A stretch of DNA of 64,000 bases from Okeania sp. SIO2B3 (GTDB lineage: Bacteria; Cyanobacteriota; Cyanobacteriia; Cyanobacteriales; Microcoleaceae), in assembly GCF_010672525.1 (NCBI RefSeq), contig NZ_JAAHGH010000011.1, positions 17,325 to 81,324 of the forward strand. Direction: 5' to 3'. How positions within the stretch are numbered: position 1 is the first letter of the stretch; each line of letters begins with the position of its first letter. The notes under the pieces were generated by a model. That model did not search any database. It was not told the DNA's origin and worked only from the letters and a program-made list of their open reading frames with translations. Shown in pieces: positions 45,001-53,140 of this stretch. A program made the position numbers and the translations under genes.

Positions 45001-47992
45001 CCAAGATATCATTCCTCAAATGGTTGAGTTAATTCAACAAGATGAAAATCTAGGAATGGTAGGAGTAAAATTATTAGATATTGTTAGTGACAAGTCTTTA
45101 GCTTTTCCACCTACTCAACATTTAGGGGTACAGATATATTTCCACAGTCAAAATGAACCGTTTTATCCTTTTGAAGTTCGTTATGCTCCCCAATTATTAA
45201 AAGTACAATCTGCTCCTTGGAAAGTACCTGTTGTAACTGGAGCATTAATGATGTGTCGGCGGGAAGATTTTCAGAAAGTGGGAGGTTTCAACGAAGATTA
45301 TTTCTATGGTTATGAGGATGTAGATTTATGTTTGAGTATCGGGCAAAAATTAGGCAAAGAAATTATTAGTGCTAATCATTTAACTGCTTTTCATAATCGT
45401 GGTTTTTCTCGGTTCAATAAAGGTAAAGAATTTATCCAGAAAATCTTGAAAAATCGTCCGATAATAGAAGAAAGATTTGCTTATTATCTCCGTAGGAAAC
45501 ATTTACAAGATTATTTTGAAAAAGGAATTTATTGGACTGGTCATCCTTTAACTATTGGTTTTGCTGTAACTGAGGCAAATATGGCAGCTTCAGCAGGTGA
45601 TTATTTTACAGCAGTAGAATTAGGAGAACAATTAGTTAAACAATTTGGGTGGGATGTTTATTATCTTTCTGAAGGGGAAGAATGGTATGACATGACTCGT
45701 TTAGATGTAATTGTAGTGATGCGCCATGATTATGATTTAGAAAGAATAGAAAATGCTAAACCAAGTTTAGTAAAAGTTGCTTGGGCGAGAAATTGGTTTG
45801 AAGTTTGGGCATCTCAAAAAACGGCAGGAGATTATGATTGTTTTTGGTGTTCTTCTCAAAAATCTGCCGATTATATTCAGCAAAAATTATCTAAGTCTAC
45901 AACAGTAGTTAGGATAGCAACTAATGAGGAAAGATTTGATTGGGAAGGCAGAAGGCAGAAGGCAGAAGGCAGAAGGGAAGAAGTAAGAAGGGAAGAAGTA
46001 AGAAGGAAGAAGGAAGAAGGAAGAAGGGAAGAAGAAGTTAATTGTGAAGTTACAAGTCAGAAGTTAGAAGTCAGAAGTGAAGAAGAAGTCAGAAGTGAAC
46101 TAGGTAATAAAATTCCAGAAACAGGTCAAAAAGAATTCAAAAGTCAAAAGTCAAAAGTCAAAATTGAAGAAGAAGTACATTCAGATTCAGAAGAGTCAGG
46201 AAAAATTAATTCTGAACCAGAAAAAAATTCGGAAGTAGGAGTTTCAGAAGAGTCAGGAAAAATTTCTTCTGAACTAGGCAATAAAATTCCCGAAGTAGAC
46301 AAAAGTGAAGTAGGGAATCATTTAGAAGTAGGAGTCAGGAGTCAGTCCTCAGGAGTCAGGAGTGGAGAAGAAGTCAAAAGTCAAAAATCAAAAGTTAAAA
46401 GTGAAGAAGAAGTTAATTCTGAAGTTAGAAGTCAGAAGTTAGAAGTCAGAAGTGAAGTAGGTAATAAAATTTCAGAAGTAGACAAAAGTGAAGTAGAGAA
46501 AAATTCAGAAGTAGGAGTTTCCGAACAACAGGAAAAAGTCAATTCTGAACTAGAGAATAAATATAAATCTGACTATTGTTTCACAGGAAGCTTCTGGAAA
46601 TATCCGCGAGATATTATGAGTTTTTTAGAACCAGATAATTTACCTTTTGAATTTGCTTTGTATGGATATAACTGGGAAAAATTTGAGAAGTTTAAAAAGT
46701 ATAATCGCGGACTCTTGCCTTATACAGATATGCCTAAAGTTTATGCTTCGACAAAAATAGTAATTGATGATGCTAACTCAGTCACAAAACAATGGGGTTC
46801 TACAAATTCACGAGTATTTGATGCGATTATTTCTGGTGCTTTAGTTGTGACAAATGGAGAGTTAGGAAATCAAGAATCTTTCGACGGAATATTGCCTACT
46901 TATAATTCCCGCGAATCTCTGGAAAATTTATTACAGGAGTACCTAACAAATGAGGAGTTAAGATTAGCAAAAGTGGCAGAATTACAGAAAATCGTCGAGG
47001 AACAACACACTTACAAACATCGTGCCCAAACAGTATTTACTGCCTTACGCGAAAAAATGAGTAATAGTTTCCGCATCGGCATAAAAATTGGAGTTCCTGA
47101 CTGGAAACAGGCGCAAGAATGGGGAGATTATCATTTTGCCTTAGCTATGAAACGGCAATTTGAAATATTAGGTCATTCCGTCAGAATTGATATTTTACCA
47201 GAGTGGGAAACTCCCAAAGCATTCGGAGATGATGTAGCAATTGTGATTCGTGGTTTGAGTCGTTATCAACCTAAGTCTTATCACATTAATTTGATGTGGA
47301 ATATTAGTCATCCAGATAAAGTTGAGTTAGAGGAATATGAAGAATACGACCATATATTTGTGGCATCCTATTCCTATGCTGAAGAGTTGCAAAAACAGAT
47401 AAAAGTTCCGGTACAAACTTTGCTCCAATGTACCGACCAAAATTTGTTTTATCCAGACAAAGAAGGTTATGAGGAAGTAGGAGAAATATTGTTTGTCGGT
47501 AACTCTCGCAAAGTTTATCGCCAGATAGTAAAAGATGCCGTCGAAGCAGATTTAAAAGTAGATGTTTATGGTACAAACTGGGAAAATTTATTGCCCAGTG
47601 GTTATTTAAAAGGAGAATATATTCCCAATGAAATTTTACGACGTTATTACAGTAAATGTGGCGTATTATTAAACGACCATTGGGATACCATGCAAGAAAA
47701 AGGATTTATTTCCAATCGTTTATTCGATGCTGCTGCTTGTGGAGCAACAATTATTTCTGACCAAATTGCAGGTTTAGAAAAAGTATTTGGAGATAAAATT
47801 TATACTTATAACTCTCAGGAAGATTTGCCAAAAGTAGTAGAAAATTGTTTGCAGCAAAAAAGTCAGAATGGAGGAGAAAAATTAGAGTTAGCAAAATATA
47901 TTCGAGAGCATCATACTTTTGAGAAAAGAGTCAGAGAAATATTAGAAGCGATCGCCACTTTAAATCAGAAAAAAATGCAAAGTCCTAATTAA
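42098..47992 (+). CDS. Giant TPR - GW module - GT2 - GT1/CgeB-like glycosyltransferase
   Basis: About 1964 residues from the ATG at 42098. In order: about 18 tetratricopeptide repeats (10-640); a GW module (660-765; YVSGWARHKKDPDKVVFLDI); a heptamer-repeat linker of KSEEEVISQKSKES units (785-870); a GT2 domain (870-1110; VVVDHGSTD, LLLFMNNDITL); a GT1/CgeB-like domain (from 1145; GHPLTIGFAVTEANM) interrupted after EERFDWE by about 205 residues of heptamer-repeat sequence (1282-1487) before resuming at SDYCFTGSFWKYPR; and a second GT1/CgeB-like domain (1655-1960; FVGNSRKVYRQIV). TPR-linked glycosyltransferases of this kind build surface glycans or glycosylate proteins. The frame stays open through both repeat blocks. 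It is one of two plus-strand genes between the minus-strand parts of the cluster. Confidence 0.88.
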   Translation: MRNMKSLSSINSGTASQYFQAGNQALAQKKIEEAIALYKKAIELQPSLALYYQNLGDVLVQIDKWQEAATTYQKAIELKPTSALSHHNLGKVLEKQGQLEKAIASYSQAIEINSNFSEFYISLGTALVEKGLLYEAISHFQKAISLEPDSSIAHQNLGVALEKQGQIEEGIICYRKAIEIDPGFWEGYQKLGTALTKLGDLHQAAEIYLKACQIIPNFATVYHYCGEVLAKLHRWDEAIVVYRRAIDLLGSDKDTTPTAAIYHQFGYALTQKQEWEEAISAYRQATELQANSPDVYHHLGYALAQQQKWDEATIAYRKVTELQPNSPEVHHYLGYTLSQQQKWEEAVVAYRKASELQPNSPDVHHQLGHALIQLKQNDWAVVVLRQAVELNPNFAEAYGDLGKALSNIKQWDEAIASFQKAIKLNPNLAEVYGYLGEVYASQKQWDEAIVNYRRALEFNPKLPEVHHSLALALVQQQKFDDAIASYRQAIELGINTAEVHHQLGHTLSRLKRWEEAVVYYGRAAEINPNSAAVYHVLGESLVQLERWDEAIAAYRKASQLNPKSADVIYHIGEVMSRLGRWDEAVVAYEKAVELRPSSAKFHFQLGEAKTKKNPLSEAIICYRRALEIDPHFSKAKTKLEEVSSVQNIIKTGEFGSLSLLGETEFEGCLDYATIDYVSGWARHKKDPDKVVFLDIFVGNNLIGTLVANKYRQDLAEAFDTHGYHAFAQKIPPSLHSNGLVEVSVKITETGQQLKNSPKPLVVGPKGKKHEVNLSFGQGEINKLIYHLQEGRSKKQEARRKEEGGSFFEGRRKEGEAFLKEEVKSEEEVISQKSKESKVKSEEEVISQKSKESKVKSEEEVISQIPLAKVRAEKPAVAVIILSLNGAKLLSELFASFELYNSYENLELVVVDHGSTDNSIDVCMEWSEKLPITIIARGENFSFSNSNNVGVDETRANLLLFMNNDITLCQDIIPQMVELIQQDENLGMVGVKLLDIVSDKSLAFPPTQHLGVQIYFHSQNEPFYPFEVRYAPQLLKVQSAPWKVPVVTGALMMCRREDFQKVGGFNEDYFYGYEDVDLCLSIGQKLGKEIISANHLTAFHNRGFSRFNKGKEFIQKILKNRPIIEERFAYYLRRKHLQDYFEKGIYWTGHPLTIGFAVTEANMAASAGDYFTAVELGEQLVKQFGWDVYYLSEGEEWYDMTRLDVIVVMRHDYDLERIENAKPSLVKVAWARNWFEVWASQKTAGDYDCFWCSSQKSADYIQQKLSKSTTVVRIATNEERFDWEGRRQKAEGRREEVRREEVRRKKEEGRREEEVNCEVTSQKLEVRSEEEVRSELGNKIPETGQKEFKSQKSKVKIEEEVHSDSEESGKINSEPEKNSEVGVSEESGKISSELGNKIPEVDKSEVGNHLEVGVRSQSSGVRSGEEVKSQKSKVKSEEEVNSEVRSQKLEVRSEVGNKISEVDKSEVEKNSEVGVSEQQEKVNSELENKYKSDYCFTGSFWKYPRDIMSFLEPDNLPFEFALYGYNWEKFEKFKKYNRGLLPYTDMPKVYASTKIVIDDANSVTKQWGSTNSRVFDAIISGALVVTNGELGNQESFDGILPTYNSRESLENLLQEYLTNEELRLAKVAELQKIVEEQHTYKHRAQTVFTALREKMSNSFRIGIKIGVPDWKQAQEWGDYHFALAMKRQFEILGHSVRIDILPEWETPKAFGDDVAIVIRGLSRYQPKSYHINLMWNISHPDKVELEEYEEYDHIFVASYSYAEELQKQIKVPVQTLLQCTDQNLFYPDKEGYEEVGEILFVGNSRKVYRQIVKDAVEADLKVDVYGTNWENLLPSGYLKGEYIPNEILRRYYSKCGVLLNDHWDTMQEKGFISNRLFDAAACGATIISDQIAGLEKVFGDKIYTYNSQEDLPKVVENCLQQKSQNGGEKLELAKYIREHHTFEKRVREILEAIATLNQKKMQSPN
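44460..44690 (+). repeat. In-frame heptamer repeats before GT2 domain
   Basis: GAAGAAGCAAGAAGC and AGTCAAAAGTC units are read in frame as Lys/Glu/Ser-rich sequence. A 51-base unit is duplicated (around 44562-44665, encoding KSEEEVISQKSKESKV twice). The block joins the GW module to the GT2 domain. Confidence 0.85.
45942..46560 (+). repeat. 600-bp heptamer-repeat insertion inside a glycosyltransferase domain
   Basis: The block begins with GGCAGAAGGCAGAAGGCAGA and passes through GAAGTAAGAAGGGAAG, AGAAGTCAGAAGTGAAG and AGTCAAAAGTCAAAAG families. All are heptamer-derived, and all reading forward without a stop. It is translated as about 205 Glu/Lys/Ser/Val-rich residues and splits a GT1/CgeB-like domain. 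Confidence 0.88.
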
Positions 47993-48100
47993 TAGTTGTA
48001 GGGTAGGCAAATACCAACTTCTAAATATTAACAGTCAACTTTATGGAAATTTCCCAAATAAGAACCTAACCCAAGGGAGCAAGATGCTCCCACTGGTGAA

Positions 48101-48334
48101 TAATTAGGGCTTGCTGATTAAATCTAAAAGTATTGACAGATAAAGACTTTAGCCTTTTTAGAGTCGAAAAAAGTGCGCCTGTTTCAGTCTAAAACACTCA
48201 AAAAGGAGCGTATTTTAGGCACATAGTTGGGCAAAACAATCTTGGGGCAATTCTTAACCTCCTCGCTCATTCCCATTTCTCCTGTCTCCTGTCTCCTACC
48301 CCTACTAAAAGACTTTTTCAGCAAACCCTAATTA
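48101..48334 (+). mobile_element. MITE-like element, copy C
   Basis: It begins TAATTAGGGCTTGCTGATTA and ends TTTTTCAGCAAACCCTAATTA, so the ends are inverted repeats. It has a 234-base interior shared with copies A (13761-14009, inverted) and B (41503-41786). It lies just downstream of two convergent genes. The remainder of the 47993-48341 gap has nothing else of note. Confidence 0.82.
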
Positions 48335-48341
48335 AATATGC

Positions 48342-48737
48342 TTAAACTTCTGTTTTCTCCTCCAATAACTCCGATGCTTTAGCACCACGATTTATTAAAC
48401 TCCATTTTGGCTCTACAGGGTCATACTTGCAATTGCACACAAATACTTTTTTGTCTGTGTCAGGGCTAACAAATTTTTCAACTCTTGTGACAACCCAATC
48501 TCCATCCCTTCCATGAGTAGTAAAACCATTTTCAGATTCTGATTTATAATTTCGTGTGCGATCGCGACAGCGAAACGTAGTTTTATCGCCTATTTGAGGA
48601 ATAGTAGGTTTTTCCTGATAGGTCCAATTTTCCCAAAGAATGTTGGTCAAACTTTCCCTTGGCATAAGCATCCGGTCTTCCCAACCATAATCATTTCTAT
48701 TTTCCGTTTTGTATACAATCCCAGTTTCAGTCGTCAT
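48342..48737 (-). CDS. Hypothetical protein, 131 residues
   Basis: I do not recognise this small soluble protein (MTTETGIVYKTENRNDYGW start, FVCNCKYDP near the C terminus). I chose the ATG at 48737, because a longer frame would need a TTG. The start overlaps the end of a small upstream frame in the sequence ATGACGACTGA, which suggests translational coupling. Its function is unknown. Confidence 0.6.
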   Translation of the reverse strand: MTTETGIVYKTENRNDYGWEDRMLMPRESLTNILWENWTYQEKPTIPQIGDKTTFRCRDRTRNYKSESENGFTTHGRDGDWVVTRVEKFVSPDTDKKVFVCNCKYDPVEPKWSLINRGAKASELLEEKTEV

Positions 48738-48918
48738 ATCTCGAATCCTCAAATGATGTTTGTTCCCCCTCAAAGACGCAATCGACTTTCAGGATTTCTT
48801 GTTCTTTATTAAAGAGAATATCTTTCAGCTTTCATCCATATTTCTGTTCTATTTTTTCACATTCTTCTGGGGTTGTAGCAGAGTGAATATTTTCAGGATT
48901 TTTGTCATTATTAGACAT
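48727..48918 (-). pseudogene. Small ORF with one in-frame stop, coupled to the 131-residue gene
   Basis: An ATG at 48918 opens MSNNDKNPENIHSATTPEEC...QKYG, then TGA at 48832-48834. The same frame continues as a protein-like KLKDILFNKEQEILKVDCVF to a stop overlapping the next start. Without the TGA it would be a 63-residue protein. It may be a nonsense mutation, a sequencing error, or a 28-residue leader peptide followed by chance coding. Confidence 0.5.
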
Positions 48919-49096
48919 TAATGAAATCCCCAATAATCTACGGACTAATCATACCTATAAGCTCTAAATTAAGGAAATTTTGAATATCTAATACCTTGAC
49001 TATGACACAAATCAATAAGTACAATAATTATATATTGTTGAAAAGTAAATTATACTATAAATTCCCGTAATAAAGTTTATTTATCATGCCAAAACC

Positions 49097-49660
49097 ATGA
49101 CAGCTATAACCATCAACTTTAATAATATCCTCAAACTTAACGACGACCAATTCTATCAATTATGTCGAGATAATCCCGAAATTAAATTTGAACGTAACAT
49201 CAGAGGAGAAATAACAATAATGCCACCCACCGGAGGAGAAACTGGAGAATATAACGCTTCTCTTATTGCTGATTTTGTAATATGGAATCGTCAAACAAAA
49301 TTAGGAGTCGAATACTACTCCTCCACCTGTTTCAAACTTCCCAATAATTCCAATCGTTCTCCCGATGTATCATGGATTAAATTAGAAAGATGGAATAAAC
49401 TCACTCCCGAACAGAGAGAAAAATTTCCTCCTATAGCGCTAGACTTTGTATTAGAATTAATGTCACCACCTGACATTTTAAAGGATGTGCAAAAAAAGAT
49501 GGAGGAATATATAGATGGAGGAGTAAAATTAGGTTGGCTAATTGATAGAAAAAATCGTCGCGTTGAAATTTATCGCCAAGGAAAAGAAGTAGAAATATTA
49601 GACTCTCCCACAAATTTGTCAGGGGAAGATATATTGCCTGGTTTGATCTTGAATATTTAG
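49097..49660 (+). CDS. Uma2-family (DUF820) PD-(D/E)XK nuclease-like protein
   Basis: A 187-residue protein of the Uma2 family, very abundant in cyanobacteria and built on a restriction-endonuclease fold. The visible family features are IMPPTGGETGEYNASLIADF, the RSPDVSWI strand with the catalytic Asp, FVLELMSPPD with the Glu of the ExK-type site, KKMEEYIDGGVKLGWLID and a final EILPGL-like ending (EDILPGLILNI). The substrate and role are unknown. Length is typical, and it is probably an accessory gene. Confidence 0.93.
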   Translation: MTAITINFNNILKLNDDQFYQLCRDNPEIKFERNIRGEITIMPPTGGETGEYNASLIADFVIWNRQTKLGVEYYSSTCFKLPNNSNRSPDVSWIKLERWNKLTPEQREKFPPIALDFVLELMSPPDILKDVQKKMEEYIDGGVKLGWLIDRKNRRVEIYRQGKEVEILDSPTNLSGEDILPGLILNI

Positions 49661-49982
49661 TTTTTGTCTAGAGTAGGCAAGACGGAAATAATTATACAAA
49701 ATCATATAATGAGATTCCGATCCACCTTCATTAATGGATAATGGATAATTGATAATTGATAATTACAAGAAGGTTAAAACCGTTACGGAATTGAATATAA
49801 GGAAGTATTATTTCTTTATTTTCCCCTTAAAAGGGTCGGCTTTAAGCCAGAATTATTTAATTATTAATTATTAATTATTCGGTAACCCACCTCAAGAAAC
49901 CGGGTTTATGGTTTAATTGTTGTGAGAAAATATTAATGCGGAATAAATCCAGTTTCTCGCTGAATTTAAAAGGAAATTAAAC
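49661..49982. other. Intergenic region with repeats
   Basis: It contains TGGATAATTGATAATTGATA iterations (49735-49765), a CCCCTTAAAAGGG palindrome (49825-49837) and an ATTAATTATTCGGTAA end (about 49858-49883) shared with the dispersed repeat at 11480-11790. AAAGGAAATTAAAC (49969-49982) places a Shine-Dalgarno sequence before the next start. Confidence 0.5.
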
Positions 49983-52292
49983 ATGGGAATATTTTTGGTC
50001 AGGTCATCTTTGACACCCTTTGACAAAAATCAGCAGGAAAAATTAATTAGATCGGGCAAACAGACAATTCATATCCAGTCTCAGTCTGATAATTCCTACT
50101 TTTTGGCTAATCAAAAAATTGCCTTATTTCATTTTGCTACAGATAATTATTTCTACTCGACAAAAGACCAAATATATGTGAATCAATCAGAGAGTAAAAT
50201 TATCTCAGTCACCATAATTCAAGGCTATTGTTGGTCATCCACAACAATAGGTAGTACAGGCAAAATATTAACAGCTTTTGATATTTACTTACTCCTATCA
50301 AAAAATAACTTTGATGCCGAGAAAGTTAGAGATTTATTGGCAGGAGAATATGCCATAATCCACGCTTCAGATGATGGTAATGTCATCGCCTTTAACGACA
50401 GATTAAGTATCGAACATATTTACTATTCAAAAAATAAAAATATCTCCTCAATAACCAACCGTATAGCATTATTACCTCACATTGATGACCAGTATGAATA
50501 TAACTTAGAAGCTATGCTTGCCTTACCAGTAGTAGGGTATATGCTGGGAGAAGACACATACATAAAAGGAATTTCTAGACTCGCACAAGGAGCAGTAATT
50601 AAACTGCAAAATGGAGACCTAAAAGTTAATGAAAATAAAGATTGGATTTATCAAAATGCTCCTAGTAAAAGCGAGGTGAAAAATCCTGAAGTTTTTAACA
50701 GTATTGTCGAGCAAGGTATTAATGAATGTTTGGCTAATATTAAAGCTATATTTAGTAGTGCAGATAATATCCCACTGGCACTCACCGGAGGAAAAGATAG
50801 TCGATTAATTTTAGCCTTAGCTTTGCAAGCTGGTTTAAGAGATAAACTACGTTTATTTACCAATGGAATTGAAGAACATCCAGATGTAATTGTAGCCAAA
50901 AAATTAGCTAATCATTTAAAACTTCCTCACACTACAAATAAACCAGGTAGGTTTAGAGAACCCACCTTAGCAGCAGAAGAATTACTCAGAAGATTAGCAA
51001 CTCATGTATTTCAAAATGATGGAATGTTTGGTGCGTGGGACCTCAAGCAAGGAAAACAATGTGTCAAAGGTTTAGTATTAGCTGGTTTTATTGGAGAAGT
51101 ATTTAAAGGGTATCTGAAAAAGCCTTTTAATTATCCAACAATGCCTAATCCCGAACAGATGATTTCCGCTCATGGTCCTTTCGATCCTTTAGGAATATTA
51201 AAAGAGGATATTCGGAGAAAAATTTCCACAAAAGTTCTCAACAGAATGGAAAATTATTTAGGGTTAGGCTCAGAATTTAATGATATTCCAGACCTATACT
51301 ATATAAAAGAACGTATTCCTAATTGGTTAGGAACAGCTAGAAGAAAAGATGCCGATAGTAATCAAGTAGTAATGCCAATTAATTCTACAGGTTTAATTAG
51401 ATTAGCCTTTGCTCTTAATGCTCCTCAAAGACAACAAGAATTAATACATTTTGCGATGTTACGTCGCCTCGAACCAAGTTTACTAGAGATACCATTTGCT
51501 CAACAAACTTGGCACAGAGGTTTAACTGCTTATGGAGCTTCAAACTCAATATTTAAAGACCCAATTCCTGCTCCTAAAAATTTACCACAACATGGAAGTT
51601 GGCAACATACAATTAATAAAAATCCCAAATTTAGAGCAGCCATCTTTGAAATTTTAGCTGACTATACACAATCTCCTTTATGGGAATTAATAGACCGACA
51701 AAAAACACTAAATACAATAAAAACCGTGGGATTTAATATGCCACAAATGATTAGTGCTTTTGGTTTAATGACAATTTTCTTTAAAGTTCACAATATCAAG
51801 ATTCCTCAAAAAGCTTTGTTTGCTAATAGTTCAGGATTTAAAACAGAAGATAGTGTGATTATTAAAGATGTTAAATCAGGAAAATTATTTAATTTTAATC
51901 AAGACAAAAAAAATCGGCTGACTGAAAAAATTGATAGTAATATAAAGCCAATAATAGTTGCTAGAAAAGCAATGGCATTGATACCAGGAGGAGAAAATAC
52001 AGGAGAATTATCCTTTGAAGGATTTGTTGATTCTGAAAATAGTAATTTTATCCCTGGTTGGGTATGGTGTCTGGATTTTCCTTTCATGCAATTAACAGTT
52101 GAAGTTCTGGAAAATGGCAAGATTATTGATAGAATAGTTGCTGGCCAATTTCGAGGAGATTTAAAAAAAGCAGGTAAAGGAAATGGACATCATGCTTTCC
52201 GCTATGATACTAAAGGTAAGCCAGTTGAAAGTCTCAGATTTAGGGTAATGGATACTGCTTTTGAATTAAAGAAGTCAGGAGGAAGAAAGTAA
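49983..52292 (+). CDS. Asparagine-synthetase-like protein with C-terminal GW module
   Basis: A 769-residue cytosolic protein. Residues 1-215 resemble the glutaminase-type N domain of asparagine synthetase B but lack the N-terminal catalytic Cys (it starts MGIFLV). Residues 245-640 hold the ATP-pyrophosphatase domain with the PP-loop LTGGKDSRL (about 264-272). Residues 678-765 are a GW module (FIPGWVWCLDFPFMQLTVEV). Family members amidate amino acids, peptides or uronic acids. In a glycan cluster, amidation of a sugar acid is an attractive inference, with ammonia not coming from this protein's own glutamine site. An AAAGGA precedes the ATG. Confidence 0.85.
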   Translation: MGIFLVRSSLTPFDKNQQEKLIRSGKQTIHIQSQSDNSYFLANQKIALFHFATDNYFYSTKDQIYVNQSESKIISVTIIQGYCWSSTTIGSTGKILTAFDIYLLLSKNNFDAEKVRDLLAGEYAIIHASDDGNVIAFNDRLSIEHIYYSKNKNISSITNRIALLPHIDDQYEYNLEAMLALPVVGYMLGEDTYIKGISRLAQGAVIKLQNGDLKVNENKDWIYQNAPSKSEVKNPEVFNSIVEQGINECLANIKAIFSSADNIPLALTGGKDSRLILALALQAGLRDKLRLFTNGIEEHPDVIVAKKLANHLKLPHTTNKPGRFREPTLAAEELLRRLATHVFQNDGMFGAWDLKQGKQCVKGLVLAGFIGEVFKGYLKKPFNYPTMPNPEQMISAHGPFDPLGILKEDIRRKISTKVLNRMENYLGLGSEFNDIPDLYYIKERIPNWLGTARRKDADSNQVVMPINSTGLIRLAFALNAPQRQQELIHFAMLRRLEPSLLEIPFAQQTWHRGLTAYGASNSIFKDPIPAPKNLPQHGSWQHTINKNPKFRAAIFEILADYTQSPLWELIDRQKTLNTIKTVGFNMPQMISAFGLMTIFFKVHNIKIPQKALFANSSGFKTEDSVIIKDVKSGKLFNFNQDKKNRLTEKIDSNIKPIIVARKAMALIPGGENTGELSFEGFVDSENSNFIPGWVWCLDFPFMQLTVEVLENGKIIDRIVAGQFRGDLKKAGKGNGHHAFRYDTKGKPVESLRFRVMDTAFELKKSGGRK

Positions 52293-52378
52293 GAGTTAGG
52301 CGATCGCTTTTAAGTCAAATTCAACCTAGATGTAGCTGTATTAATCAAAGTTTTGCTAATTATTTTTTTGTACTGAAG

Positions 52379-52783
52379 ATGCTTAACCTAACTGATGATA
52401 ATAACGGACAAGTAATGATGAGTGATACTAAAAATATAGCACAATCTGCTATAGAGGTTGACAAAAATGTTTACCAACGCCTAAAAATAACTGAAAACAC
52501 AATCCATAATTTTTGTCAAAAGTGGCAAATTACAGAGTTATCAGTTTTTGGCTCGATTTTGACTGATAGATTTAATCAAAATAGCGATGTAGATATTTTA
52601 GTTAAATTCTCACCAGAAGCAAGAATTTCTTTATTTGATTTAGAGAATATGGAGTCGGAATTAAAAATAACATTAGGTAGGGATGTGGATATAGTTACCA
52701 AGAAAGCAATTCAATGTAGTCGAAATTGGATTCGTCGTCAAAATATTCTAGGTAGTGCCCAGGTTTTGTATGTCACGAGATGA
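52379..52783 (+). CDS. MNT-domain nucleotidyltransferase antitoxin (MntA-like)
   Basis: A 134-residue protein with the minimal nucleotidyltransferase signature GSILTDRFNQNSDVDIL (GS, ten residues, DxD) around residues 59-75. In the HEPN/MNT toxin-antitoxin system MntA adds AMP to a Tyr of the HepT toxin and blocks its RNase activity. It overlaps the downstream HEPN gene by 14 bases. In-frame ATGs at codons 13 and 14 could be the real start. Confidence 0.9.
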   Translation: MLNLTDDNNGQVMMSDTKNIAQSAIEVDKNVYQRLKITENTIHNFCQKWQITELSVFGSILTDRFNQNSDVDILVKFSPEARISLFDLENMESELKITLGRDVDIVTKKAIQCSRNWIRRQNILGSAQVLYVTR

Positions 52784-53093
52784 TGAGATAATTATAGACT
52801 TGGTTACTGCTTGTAATCTAATTTTAGATTTTACAAAAGGGATTGATAAAGAGAGTTTTATAGCAGATACTAAAACCCAATCTTCCGTCTTATATCAAAT
52901 CATTATTTTAGGAGAAGCCGTTAATCGATTATCCACTACTTTTATTGATGCTCATCCACAAATTCCTGTCAGGCAAATCAAAGGTATGCGTAATCGAGTT
53001 ACTCATGAATATAAGGAAGTTGATTGTGATATTATTTGGGATGCCATACACAAAGACGTGCCTCGTTTATTAGCAATATTAGAAAATCTTTAA
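52770..53093 (+). CDS. HEPN-domain RNase toxin (HepT-like)
   Basis: A 107-residue helical protein with the HEPN catalytic motif RNRVTHEY (Rx4HxY) near residue 78. The Tyr is the target of AMPylation by the partner. I chose the ATG at 52770 inside the mntA-like gene. A longer version needs a GTG at 52755. The pair forms a complete HEPN/MNT module and is probably co-transcribed. Confidence 0.92.
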   Translation: MSRDDEIIIDLVTACNLILDFTKGIDKESFIADTKTQSSVLYQIIILGEAVNRLSTTFIDAHPQIPVRQIKGMRNRVTHEYKEVDCDIIWDAIHKDVPRLLAILENL

Positions 53094-53140
53094 TTAAAAT
53101 TAGGTATTAATACAAAAATACCTTGATCGAGAAAAAATCT

